The notes beneath the pieces are model-generated. The model was not told the origin of the DNA. It searched no databases and saw only the letters and a program-made list of their open reading frames with translations. Source: Hemerocallis citrina (taxonomy: Eukaryota > Streptophyta > Magnoliopsida > Asparagales > Asphodelaceae). From it: a stretch of 64,000 nt of DNA. A program made the translations under genes and the position numbers. The DNA is taken from positions 496,001-560,000 of the forward strand of contig JACEHZ010000589.1 in NCBI GenBank assembly GCA_017893485.1, in the 5' to 3' direction. Positions 1 through 10,159 of this stretch are shown here, in pieces (positions within the stretch are counted from its first letter, which is position 1; each line of letters starts with the position of its first letter).

Positions 1-257
1 CTTGAAATTTGTTGACAAGTTGGGCATGTTCAATATCTATGCACCAACTTGAGGGGGAGTGTTGAAATGTAGTAGTAATATGTATATTCTGTTTCCTAAT
101 CTATAGGAAATAGATTCTCCAAATCTCTCACCCCTCAATCTTCTCCCAATCTCGTTTCTTCTTCTCCAAGATTGTAATCCTTATATATAGATGTATACTG
201 TAAAGAATAAAGAATAAGAAGAATAAGAATCATTTTTCCCCAAATCTGTTTTCTTCA
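1..257 (+). mobile_element. 3' end of a Ty1/copia retrotransposon (RNase H tail, polypurine tract, 3' LTR)
   Basis: Codons 2..52 read LKFVDKLGMFNIYAPT and then stop, which is the usual C-terminal ending of a plant copia RNase H (LGM..IYAPT). Right after the stop comes a polypurine tract GAGGGGGAG (51..59), and then TGTTGAAATG at 60, the expected start of a 3' LTR. The LTR holds an AT-rich promoter-like stretch (TATATATAG near 182) and most likely ends at TTCTTCA (257) or six bases later. It is about 200 bp long, which is short for a copia LTR. The rest of the element lies to the left of the window. Seen directly: reading frame, polypurine tract, TG start. Inferred: the exact right edge, because the other LTR and the target duplication are not visible. 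Confidence 0.8.
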
Positions 258-268
258 TTATCATCTTT

Positions 269-469
269 CTAGTCTTCTTTCTTGTACTCTTTCTTGTCAT
301 TCTTTTTCTCTTCTTTCTTCTCATCTTTCTTCTTGTCTTTAGCTAGTGCTAGTGTAAGTATCTTTACCTTTCCTAATTTCTTCAGTTTCTTAGTTATCGC
401 TACTGCATCCGTCTCGCCTATGACTGTTAACTTCTGCTCCTTCGTATCTGCAGCAATAGAATCAACACC
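269..469 (-). pseudogene. Heavy-metal-associated (HMA) domain / HIPP-type protein, last-exon fragment
   Basis: On the minus strand one frame reads GVDSIAADTKEQKLTVIGE, then TDAVAITKKLKKLGKVKIL, then a lysine/glutamate-rich tail ending KKEYKKED and stop (269..271). This is the second half of an HMA domain: the beta strand with KLTVIG and the helix with KKL.K.GK. Many plant heavy-metal-associated isoprenylated plant proteins (HIPPs) have this form, with a charged tail. An AG acceptor lies just upstream (near 470), consistent with a terminal exon. I found no first half with the metal-binding CxxC or its HIPP counterpart in the next kilobase of the same strand. The tail has no visible CaaX box before the stop. 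The copia LTR ends about 10 bp past the stop. It is likely a broken gene or an isolated exon. The family call is fairly sure; the functional state is not known. Confidence 0.7.
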
Positions 470-1090
470 TTCATTAAAAAAGAGAGGAGCCCATTCATTT
501 GTTAAACCATAACGTAAGATTAGCCATTAATCAAATTTACATTAATAATGGTGAGGAATTTGAGTATTAGACCTCTTGGATGACCATTAGAGGTCAAACA
601 GTGAAGCTATTGTTGAATTATAGAGCTATGGTACAATCAAATGCAAATGAAGAAAGTGTTGATAGCGGTAAAGCGAACAAAACAGAGAGAAAGAAATGAA
701 AGGAATCCTTGGCATTTCTTGAGATGATAAAAATAAAAATGACAAAATGGAAAGAAAATGTGAGTGTTTTCTTCTTCACCAAAATGAAAATCGATCGCTA
801 GCTGAAGTGGTGGGTGGCTGCCTCCAGCCAATGAAGCATAAATTCTTCTTATTGCAGCAGTTGTGAGGGTAGGAAGGCGGCGAGGGTAGGAAGGCAAAAA
901 TGACGAGGGTGAGCGGCAGCAGCGAGGGTGCAAGGAGGATCAGTACGGGAAACGGTGGAGAGGCTACGAGCAGCGAGGGGGTGCGGTGATGTGGCGTAGG
1001 GTTATAGGGTACTGGGGGGCTACGAAGCGACGACATGGTGGGGAGGCGCGGTGGCGGAGTGGTGGAGAGGCGAGGTGGGGGCGATGAAGC

Positions 1091-1140
<50 letters not shown>

Positions 1141-1715
1141 TAGACGCAGAGATGTATGAATATTTTGATGTGGGCTACACGTGCGGTGCACGTGTATATT
1201 TATTGGATGTAGTCTGAACGTGCTTTATATGGATTTATTTTATTACAAAATTAAGATTTGTTTGGTTAAAAATTCCAACTCTCTCATTAAAATAGTAGAG
1301 AAGTAGAGATTTAGCTTCTTTTTTTTAATTTTATTTATTTTCCTCTTTGTAGAACATATTACTGCTAAGTTTGACTTGGCCCCTCCAATGGAGGGAACCC
1401 GATCGAGTTGTCGTGTTTAGTTTTTCTGCATTTTTTTTCGTCTAAAGAAAAGCAAAAAAAAGTAGGTTTTCCCATTTTAATTTCCTTATTCACTAATTTG
1501 TTATCTACAGTGATGATTTAATTCCACTGCACAAATATCCTCTCCGAATCCATAAATAAAGCCACCTACAAGAAAGCTAAGATTAACCATCAAGCATCGC
1601 CTGCTGGATAAAGCCGAGGAAACCAAGTTAGTTAGATAATCCATAAGAAAAGGAAAAAACAACACAAATAAAAATAAGTGCAGATTCCAAGAGTTGAGAC
1701 TTGAGTAAGGATTTG
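470..1715. other. Intergenic stretch without a recognised gene; GC-rich block with (GA)n
   Basis: This holds AT-rich DNA, then a GC-rich block (about 780..1090). Its open frames are low complexity (Pro/Ser-rich on the minus strand, Gly/Arg-rich on the plus strand) and match nothing I know. At 1175..1196 lies ACACGTGCGGTGCACGTGT, the same kind of double CACGTG palindrome that sits at the start of the large solo LTRs elsewhere in the window, so an old LTR remnant is possible. The part next to 1716 is ordinary AT-rich flank of the big gypsy insertion. Confidence 0.4.
1094..1137. repeat. (GA)n microsatellite
   Basis: There are 22 uninterrupted GA dinucleotides. The open frames across it (poly Arg-Glu or poly Leu-Ser) are artefacts of the repeat. 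Confidence 0.98.
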
Positions 1716-1720
1716 AACCC

Positions 1721-2206
1721 TGATGCTGCTTGTTTTGGGGTGTGGGGGCAACAGGTGTGAGTTCTTATAATTTGTGAAGCAGAAGACTCGGTACTAGCGC
1801 CAATCCCACCCTCGGTTGTAGGACCGGCTCGGGGGTAGCAGGAGTGAGGTAGAGATCGGATGCTTGGCTCAGATCTTGTAGCTCGGCTCGGATCTTTGAG
1901 GCTCGGCTCAGACTTTTGTACTTGCACACAGCCTAGAAACATCGGGAGAAGTCCCAGCGACAGGCCCTCCGACGATCTAGTTAGTTACTGAGAAAGTAAT
2001 AGTTGCTAGGGTTCAGGTGGGGAAAGATTTTATTACCTTGGGCAAGGAGGAGGGGGTCTAGTATTTATATGCAAGGGTAAACGGGTTTGGGTACCTAACG
2101 GGCCGAGTCGGACCCGTTTACCAGTGGTCCTGAGTCGGTAGAAGCCTGTTTGACTTTATTTGACCTGATGATCATGAAGGAACAGAATCTGAAGGGATTT
2201 GATGGC
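1721..2206 (-). repeat. 3' LTR of the gypsy element (inner edge missing)
   Basis: It aligns along its length with 37793..38183 plus 42885..42995. It starts TGATGCTGCTTG directly after the AACCC duplication. The similarity stops near GATTTGATGG (about 2205). The last ~35 bp of the right-hand LTR (GGCCACGTCATC .. CATATCA) and a polypurine tract are absent here. Instead the tandem array begins, so the inner end of this LTR has been lost or overrun by the array. Confidence 0.82.
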
Positions 2207-4298
2207 CAGTGCCGAGCGTCGATCCCCCTACTTGTGAGGAAGCTAGGGGGTGGCTCGAGGTCATTACCGAGCATCGAGTCCCCTGTGTGAAGGCTAGGGC
2301 GTGGCTCGAGGTCACTGCTGAGCGTCGAGCCCCTCTGCTTGTGTGAAAGCTAGGGCGTGGCTCGAGGTCACTGCTGAGCATCGAGCCACCAGCTTGTATG
2401 AAAGCTAGGGGGTGGCTCGAGGTTACTGTCGAGCGACGAGCCCCGCAACTTGTGGGAAAGCTAGGGCGTGGCTCGAGGTCACTACCGAGCGTTAAGCCAC
2501 CCAGCTTGTGTGAAAGCTAAGAGGTGGTTCGAGGTTACTGTCGAGTGTCGATCCCCCCAGATTGTGGGAAAGCAAGGGCGTGGCTCAAGGTCACCGTCAA
2601 GCATCAAGCCCCCCTGCTTGTGTGAAAGCTAGGGGCTGGCTCGAGGTCACTGTCGAGCATCGAGCCACCTAGCTTGTGTGAAAGTTTGGGGGTGGCTCGA
2701 GGTTACTGCCGAGTGTCGAGCCCCCCAGCTTTGTGGAAAACATAGGGTGTGGCTCGAGGTCACTGCCGAGCATCGAGCCCCCCTACTTGTGAAAAAACTG
2801 GGGAGTGGCTCGAGGTTACTACCGAGCATCGAGTCCCCTTGCTTGTGAGAAAGCTAGGGGGTGGCTCGAGGTTACTGCTGAGCGTCGACCCCCCCTGCTT
2901 GTGGGAAAGCTAGGGCGTGGCTCGAGGTCACTGCCGTGCGTCGAGCCACGCAGCTTGTGTGAAAGCTAGGGGGTGGCTCGAGGTCATTGCCGAGCGTTGA
3001 GCCCCCAGGTTGTGGGAAAGCAAGGGCATGGCTCGAGGTCACCGACGAGCATCGAGCTCCCTGCTTGTGTGAAAGCTAGGGCATGGCTTGAGGTCACTGC
3101 CGAGCGTCGAGCCCCCTACTTGTGAGAAAGCTAGGGCTTGGCTCGAGGTTACTGCCGAGCGTTGAGCCCCCTTCTTGTGAGAAAGCTAGGACGTGGCTTG
3201 AGGTAACCGACGAGCGTTGAGCTCCCTGCTTGTGTGAAAGCTAGGGCATGGCTCGAGGTCACTACCGAGCATCGAGCCCCCCTGCTTGTGTGAAAACTAG
3301 GGCGTGGCTCGAGGTCACTGCCAAGCATCAAGCCACCCAGCTTGTGTGAAAGCTAAGGAGTGGTTCGAGGTTACTGTCGAGTGTCGAGCCCCGCAACTTG
3401 TGGGAAAGATAGGGCGTGGCTCAAGGTCACTGCCGAGCATCGAGCCACCCAGCTTGTGTGAAAGCTAAGGGGTGTTTCGAGTTTACTATCGAGTGTCGAT
3501 CACCCCAACTTGTGGGAAAACTAGGGCGTGGCTCGAGGTCACTGTCGAGCTTCGAGCCCCTCTTCTTGTGTGAAGGCTAGGGCGTGGCTCGAGGTCACTG
3601 CCGAGCGTCGAGCCCCCTGCTTGTGAAAAAGCTAGGGCATGGCTTGAGGTCACAGCCGAGCGTTGAGCCCCCCTGCTTGTGAAAAAGCTAGGACGTGGCT
3701 TGAGGTCTCCACCGAGTGTCGAGCCCCCTGCTTACGAGAAAGCTAGGGCATGGCTCGAGTTCACCGATGAGCATCGAGCTCCCTGCTTGTGTTAAAGCTA
3801 GGACATGGCTCGAGGTCACCGACGAGCGTCGAGCCCCCTGCTTTGAGAAAGCTAGGACGTGGCTCGAGGTCACTGTCGAGCGTCGAGCACCCAGCTTGTG
3901 TGAAAGTTAAGGGGTGGTTCGAGGTTACTGTCGAGCGTCGAGCCCCCCAGCTTGTGGGAAAGCTAGGGTGTGGCTCTAGGTCACTGTCGAGCGTCGAGCC
4001 CCCCTGCTTGTGAGAAAGCTGGGGCGTGGCTCGAGGTCACTACCGAGCGTCGAGCCCCCCTTCTTGTGAGAAAGCTAGGGCGTGCTATAGAGCGTCGAGC
4101 CACTTGCTTGTGAGAAAGCTAGCATGTGGCTTGAGGTCATCGACGAGCATCGTGCTCCCTGTTTGTGTTAAAGCTAGGGCATGGCTTGAGGTTACTACCA
4201 AGTGTCGAGCCCCCCTGCTTGTGAGAAAGCTAGGGCATGGCTCGAGGTCACTGTCGAGCATCGAGCCTCCCTGCTTGTGGGAAAGCTAGGGTGTGGCA
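2207..4298. repeat. Tandem array of ~56-bp units inside the gypsy element (~37 copies)
   Basis: A unit of about 56 bp containing GTGGCTCGAGGTCACTGCCG, then AGCGTCGAGCCCCC and TTGTGAGAAAGCTAGGG repeats without interruption for 2.1 kb. Copies differ by scattered substitutions (GAGCATCGAGC, GAGCGTTGAGC) and small length changes. Nearly every unit has an XhoI-type palindrome CTCGAG. Open frames across it on both strands (S.LEPRPSF, or L.RKLGHGS) are repeat artefacts. A related array lies at 19049..19566 on the other side of the antisense gene. Amplified tandem repeats near the 3' end are known in Retand-type elements. Confidence 0.95.
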
Positions 4299-4319
4299 TG
4301 CAATACTGACATCATGGGA

Positions 4320-4502
4320 GTGGAATTCGAGGCGTCGAAATCACATTAGCTGTTAGATCTTGATGATCAAGATTGAATCGATCAGGATTCCAACGTGGAA
4401 TTCGAGGCATCGAAATATCATCAGCCGTTAGATCTTGAGATCAAGATTGAACAGTCAGGGTTCCAACATGGAATTGGAGGTGTCGTTAGTCCCTCTATAA
4501 AT
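4320..4502 (+). promoter_or_regulatory. Promoter of the antisense gene: two 74-bp direct repeats plus TATA box
   Basis: Two imperfect direct repeats (4320..4394, 4395..4467), each starting GTGGAATTCGAGG and ending GG(A/T)TTCCAAC, and a third partial one (4468..4488) lie just upstream of TATAAAT (4496..4502). Each holds GTTAGATCTTGA and AGATTGAA. About 130 bp after the TATA box is the first plausible start ATG (4635). A pyrimidine-rich leader lies between. The layout looks like a compact plant RNA polymerase II promoter reading toward the plus strand, opposite to gag-pol. Promoter activity is inferred. Confidence 0.55.
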
Positions 4503-6809
4503 CCTCCACCCCCCTCTCCATTTCTTCACTTTGCTTTCTTTTTCTAAAAACCAGAGCTTCTCTCTTTAACCGTGGGAAACGACTTTTCCGTTGATCTCTT
4601 CGTTTACGTAATTCAGGTTAGTACTGTTTTTGTTATGTCGCGTTCTCAGTTCGATTCCAAAGCGAGTGCCTCTGGTTGAGATGAGAGGGATCTTCAGTTG
4701 GACTACACGTACTGGGATCTTGATGACCAAGTTTTGGACGTGGTGCCACTCATTGCCGCAAGCCACATGTGGTGGAGTCCAGCACTTCTACTGGTGAGGT
4801 CGAGGTGCTAGGTGAGGAGGTCGAGGAGGGAGTGGTGGATCAGGAAGCTGTGGAAGTGGTCGAGGGAGAGGTGGTGGATGAGGAAGATAGTGAGGAAGGA
4901 AAGGCTCTCCCCCCTCTTCCACCTTTGGCGACACCGTCCCCTCTGAAGGCTCCTCGTATTCGAATAAAGAAGAGAAAGTGGTGCCTACCGAACAGTTCGA
5001 GGATGACGGACGAGTTCGAGTCTATGCACGGGCTTTACGTCCCATATTTTAAGAACCTTCGGTCTATCAGGATGTATCTTGATGACGTTGAGAACTTGGT
5101 TCAATTCGGCATGGAGGTATCTTTGCCGAGCTGGATCCAGATACAGATGGACAGGGTCCAGTGCGTCCTGAAGGCCGACTACCTGCTCGTGATAAGGGAC
5201 AGCCATTTTATTGGGCAGGAGTATGAACTGATGATCCCGAGCCCTGGTCTTTGCCCTACCACCAAGTTAGCCCCCGGCTTCTGCATGTTTCCTGAGGACG
5301 CCTTCTTCTCGGGGCTTAGGCTGCCGCTGCACCCATTTATCAAAAGGGTGATGAGGTAGGGGGAGCTCTGTCTGATGCAGTATGACCACAACTCTTGGAA
5401 GCAGTTGGTCTGCTTCATTCTGAAGTGTGAGGAGAAGAGGATGCCCCTGAAGCTGAAGTATTTTCGGGCCGTCTTAGGGGTGAGCTCGCTCGGAGGTTAG
5501 GAGGGCATCTACTACATATCGCCTCGCCCCCACGAGAAGGTGATGCACGGGCACCCAGATTCCATCAAGGGGTAGAAGGCTAAGTACTTCGTGATCCGAA
5601 GCGAGGTACCTTAGGAAATTCCCATAGCTTGGAATTTTACAAGCCGAACCACAACCCCCCGAGGTGGAGTGGGTTGATGTCGATCGGATTTTCGAGGGAC
5701 ACAACATTGGTTGGCCGAATGTGACAGAATTGCACTTGGCCCGGACCGGACTGAGCCCATCCGACCCTTGTATGTTTCGTTTCATTTTTATTTAACTTTC
5801 TACCTTCATGTTAACATTCCATCTTTTTCTTTGCAGCGATGGACCAGGCAAAGCTCGACGCGTGGAAGGCCCTGAAGGATCTAGCCTAGAAGAGGAGGGC
5901 CGAGAAGGTAGCGCCGAAGGCAGGGTCCCCCCAGGGGGGCTTCGAAGGCCCCTCAGAGTGGCCCCATAAGAGGGCGAAGGCCCCCTCTGTTAGATAAGCG
6001 CCTGAGTCGGTACCGAGCTCCAGTAGCCGTAAGGATGCTGAGGTCTTGAAGGCATGGACCCCCTCCTTGCGCCCCGACGCCCAGGAGATGGTGGGTAAGA
6101 GGGGGCTCAGACCGTTCGCCCCGAGCTGGTCGGTGAAGGAGGGCAACTCACTAGATGAGGGCCCGCTCTCGATCGAGCTCGTAGATAACCTCGCCACGGC
6201 GCGCGAATGGTCCATCTTGGCGACCGAGACAGTGGAGACGTGCTACATGAAGTGGGCTCAAGCCCACATGGTGGTAAGTGTTTGTCTGACTGTTTAGCTT
6301 TTTTACGTAGTGGCTTTGCATTCTGATTTGTTTATCACCCTTCAATTAGGCGTCTATGGCCGGGGCGCAGCTAAAGAGGTGCTACGAGAAGGACCTCAAG
6401 GTCGAGAAGCGGAATGCCCGTAACATCCTATATAAAAAAATTAAATGAAAAATACATTTCTTATTTTTTACACGTGCAACGCACGTGCAATTTCATCTTA
6501 TGATTTTTTTATTCTCAATTTTATTTAAAAGTTATGCACAATTTCCTTTCATTCATTTTTGTTGCATATCAGAACCCATAGGCCTAATAGAAGACTTTAA
6601 GCCCATTAAAATAAATTAAATAAATTAAAATAGACCAAGCCCACAAGAGGAAGCCCACTAAGAAAAATCCTACAATTAGTTATACACTTGTCATGTAAAC
6701 AACATGTACAAATAAATAAATAACAACTAACAAATGATAGTGTGTGCTTATGGGTTGCACGTGCACGTAGTGCAACCCAAAAGTCACAAGAAGAGTTAGC
6801 CATGCATAA

Positions 6810-7741
6810 GGCACTGTTTGGTTGGAGGGGAATGGATGGGAGGGGAGGGGAGGGGAGGGGAGGTTTTTTTTAAACTTTTCTTGTTTGGTTCATTTTTTAG
6901 GGGAGGAGGGGAGGGAAATGAAGGGGTGCAAAACCCCTCCTGAGTCAATTTTGTCTCCCCTCCAATATTGGGGGGATTTGGAGGGAAGAGAAAGTAGGTC
7001 TAATTTTTTAATGTGATTTGACTAAATTGCTCTTTTAAATATAAATTCAAATAATAAAAAACTAAACTGCATATCTTTCAGTTCACGGCTATATACACAC
7101 ATATAGGTGGACGTTTAAGATGAAACTAAACTGCATATCTTTCAGTTGATGTTTCTGTCTGATTTCTTAATCTCAAGTTTACTAGTTTAATCAGAATATT
7201 TATTTTTCAGACATGTTGAATCATTCCTTCAAACCAAATTGTTTCCTTCACTGGCAATTTAAGGATCGAATGCTTGAAGTGATGATTAATGCTGGACAAG
7301 CGAAAGGAGATGAGGTAATGCTATTAATATGTTGAGTTAGTGCATATGATTAGCTGAAATACTTCTAATTGCTAATTATGAGATATATACACCCGTTATT
7401 ATTGTGGAATTAAGTAATTTTGTGATTATGAATAGAACCTTGAGCAGAAAAAGAAGAATTTTATTAGTTCAAATTGAAATGTAAACATATATACAAAAAC
7501 TACATGGGAAGAATTCCTACTTGTAGTTTAGCAAATGTAGAAGGGTATAAAAGTAATTTTATTATAAAATTTCTTCCCTCCGCTTGTGAAACAAACAAGA
7601 AGATAATTATTTTTCCTCCCCTCCCCTCCTTTGAACCAAACAGAGTCTTCATTAAAATCTCTCCCCTCCCTTTCCCTCCCCTCCCCTCTCCTCCCTTAAA
7701 ATCCCTCCCCTCCCCTCCCCTCCTTTGAACCAAACAGACCC
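6810..7741. mobile_element. PIF/Harbinger (Tourist-like) element carrying a gene fragment
   Basis: Terminal inverted repeats: GGCACTGTTTGGTTGGAGGG on the left and its counterpart ..TTTGAACCAAACAGACCC on the right. They are flanked by TAA (6807..6809 and 7742..7744), the 3-bp TWA target typical of PIF/Harbinger. The termini run into arrays of AGGGG (left) and CCCCT (right), a strong potential G-quadruplex/i-motif pair. The element is 932 bp and has no transposase, so it is non-autonomous. It sits in the U3 part of solo LTR A. The interior holds a captured exon (7211..7314). Confidence 0.85.
7211..7314 (+). pseudogene. Captured SET-domain exon (pTAC14 / LSMT-like methyltransferase)
   Basis: A 104-nt exon is flanked by a good acceptor (TTATTTTTCAG at 7200..7210) and donor (GAG|GTAATG at 7315). 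It reads (D)MLNHSFKPNCFLHWQFKD, then RMLEVMINAGQAKGDE. LNHS..PN is the conserved S-adenosylmethionine-binding motif of SET-domain methyltransferases. The following RMLEV..NAGQ..KGDE wording fits the plant PTAC14-type or Rubisco-LSMT-like SET proteins as I remember them. The frame is open across the exon. Both splice sites and some intron flank were kept, so capture was from DNA and not from mRNA. Parent gene identity is moderately sure; no other exon is visible in the element. Confidence 0.65.
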
Positions 7742-9653
7742 TAAGAATAGGAAGAGTTGGGAGTTTGTGAGAGTAATGGTGAGTGGGCAATTAGTGAAGG
7801 GGGTAATGTAGGTTATGAATTAGAACACTTAATTTTAGTAGAAGAGCCTTCTCAAACCTATAAATACCACCCCCTTTCCTTCATAATCTTGCACCAAAGA
7901 TCAAAAGAAACAACAGATAAAAATAAGAAAGAGAGAAAAAGAAAGAGAGAATTGTTTGAGTTCTTGTTTGGAGGAAGGAGAGCTTGATAGGAGAAGAAGA
8001 AAGTCCCATTCTTGAAGCTAGGAGCAACTTCTAAGAGTCTTCTTCTACTTTAGAATCTTCATTTGAGGTGGGTGTCTTCTTGAGCTTTCTAATTTATAGT
8101 ATCATGTATGTGTAGGTAAATCGATAGATAAACTTGATATGCATATGATTAGTGATTAAATTGTAATGATGATATTTAGAATGAAGATGCATGCTAATTG
8201 AAAGATTTTCATGAAGATAAGTTGAATTGATGTTGTTTAATTGCATGGTAGTACATCATGATTAGATTAAATGATATGAAAATAGATTTGTACACAAAGT
8301 TACTAATTCATGCAAAGAAAGTTATTGTTTTAAATTTTTTTTACACTTCAGAAAATCATATCTAATAAAATAGTTGGAATCTGGAACAAAAATTTTTTGG
8401 GGAGCATCTTTTTTATGTCAGCAGAATCCCTTTAAAATTTCAAAAGATTTGGAGTTCGTTTACTATTTTAATAAATTCTAAACTCAAAACTGGGTTAGTA
8501 GTTGGCTGGTTGCAAGAATTCTGTACACCTTTTGGTTTTTTATTAATTCAGCATTGTAAATGAAATAATTTGAGAAAAGTCAGAACTAAGAAACTATAGT
8601 AGACATGTTAACTTTTTGAAAAGCCCAAGAACTCAAATTTTCATAAAAATTTGAATTTTATATCAATTTTACAAGATTGTACAGTAGCAGTATTTCAGTA
8701 TCTCAACCCCACTGTAAATTTTGAAGAATTCAGGGTTATAGATATGGTATTTTGAGAAAAATTGTAACTACAAAATGAAAGTAGACTTGTATACCTTCAG
8801 TTTTATATAAAGAACACTAAGTTTCGTGAAGTAAACAATTTTCTATGATTTTTACAAATAGCATGAAAAGCAGTTTTCTAACTTTGAATTTACTGTTTTG
8901 CAATGTTACTTGAACGACTTGGTTGAAAATATATTCTCGATGTTTTAAGTTATATTTTGGGAAAGTAAGTTCACATTCATGAGTAGATGAAATGTGAACT
9001 TAAGAAAGACACATATATATAGGATTAAGATGTTAAGATTAGTTCAAAATAAATCAAAGGAAGATGATGAGAATAATTTTTAAAGATAAATTTTAAAGAG
9101 ATTATGTCTTAATCTTAATTAACTTGATTCAAGAAAGTTTTGGATGAATATGAAAAATGTTTGTGAAAATGAATAGGTTGAGATTGTACCCATTGATGAA
9201 TGAATAAGAATGCATGAAAGAATTTGAATAAATTATGAATACATGAAATTTGAGAATATGAATTATAAGGGGATGAGTACCCCAAGTTGTTGAACATGGA
9301 AACATGTTGATTCTAGAGGCTTAGTGATACCCAGTTACCGGCAAAAGTAATGGTAATGAATAGTTGATTTTTGATAAGTGGCCAATAAGGGTGTCGTTTT
9401 CGGTATTTTCGTGTAAGACCGGCAAGAGGGTAAACTAGCTATAGGTAGTATTATTTATTCATGTTCAAACTTAAGAATTAGGCACTAAGTGAAGTTGTAA
9501 TAAACTTAGGCAAACGTAAGTGGAGGGCCTCTATATAGTCGGGCGGTGGATTCCGGGAATATAGACCTAGTCGGGCGGTGGATTTCGGGACTGTGGTTTC
9601 TTGCGATGGAGGCGCGCCTTAATTAAATCCGGGATTATGATTGATCAGGCAAT

Positions 9654-10159
9654 TGTAACGCCCCGTACTCAACTCGTATGCACACGATTTACTAAATTCT
9701 AACAACTGCTCACCACAGGCTGCCTCAAAAGGGTGTCCAGACGGTTGGTACCCCTTTATCATTGGTTTCCTAATATATCTTACACTTTACTCCCTATCAT
9801 GGTCGATGTGGGATTTAATCCCTTCACCCAAGCCACGTCACCACATGCAAGCACACCAGCCACTTCTTTCTTTTTCTTTCTTTCATTTTATTTTTAATCA
9901 AGGCCACACATCACCACACACTCACACCATCAACCATCCATTTTTGCTTCTCTCCTCCACATCACCATCCATGCACATGCACAACACCATTTCTTTTCTT
10001 TCTTTCTCATTTCATTCATTCATTCATTCATTCATAAGTCCCATAATTATTCTCTATAGGCTCCTTAACTAATTCTATTAATCCTTAGCCTATAGAAATC
10101 CTATAGGCCAACTCCATATATATTTCTTTAATATTTTTCTATAAATTTGGGGTGTTACA
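9654..10159 (+). mobile_element. Short solo-LTR-like element (506 bp) nested in solo LTR A
   Basis: It starts TGTAACGCCCCGTACTC and ends TTTGGGGTGTTACA. The flanks are GCAAT (9649..9653) and GCGGT (10160..10164), a possible 5-bp duplication with two transitions. It has no coding capacity; the open frame across it is His/Phe/Ser low complexity. The termini match the large units but length and interior differ, so it is a different, shorter LTR family. It contains (ATTC)n near 10013..10034. Confidence 0.65.

Noticed and set aside
776..1191. Pro/Ser/Leu-rich minus-strand frames near the (GA)n repeat
   Set aside because: Low complexity and partly microsatellite; no family match recalled.
2172..4289. 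Open frames with S.LEPRPSF / LGHGSRS repeats as repeat proteins
   Set aside because: Frames occur on both strands with the period of the DNA array and have no start context or conservation beyond the DNA repeat.
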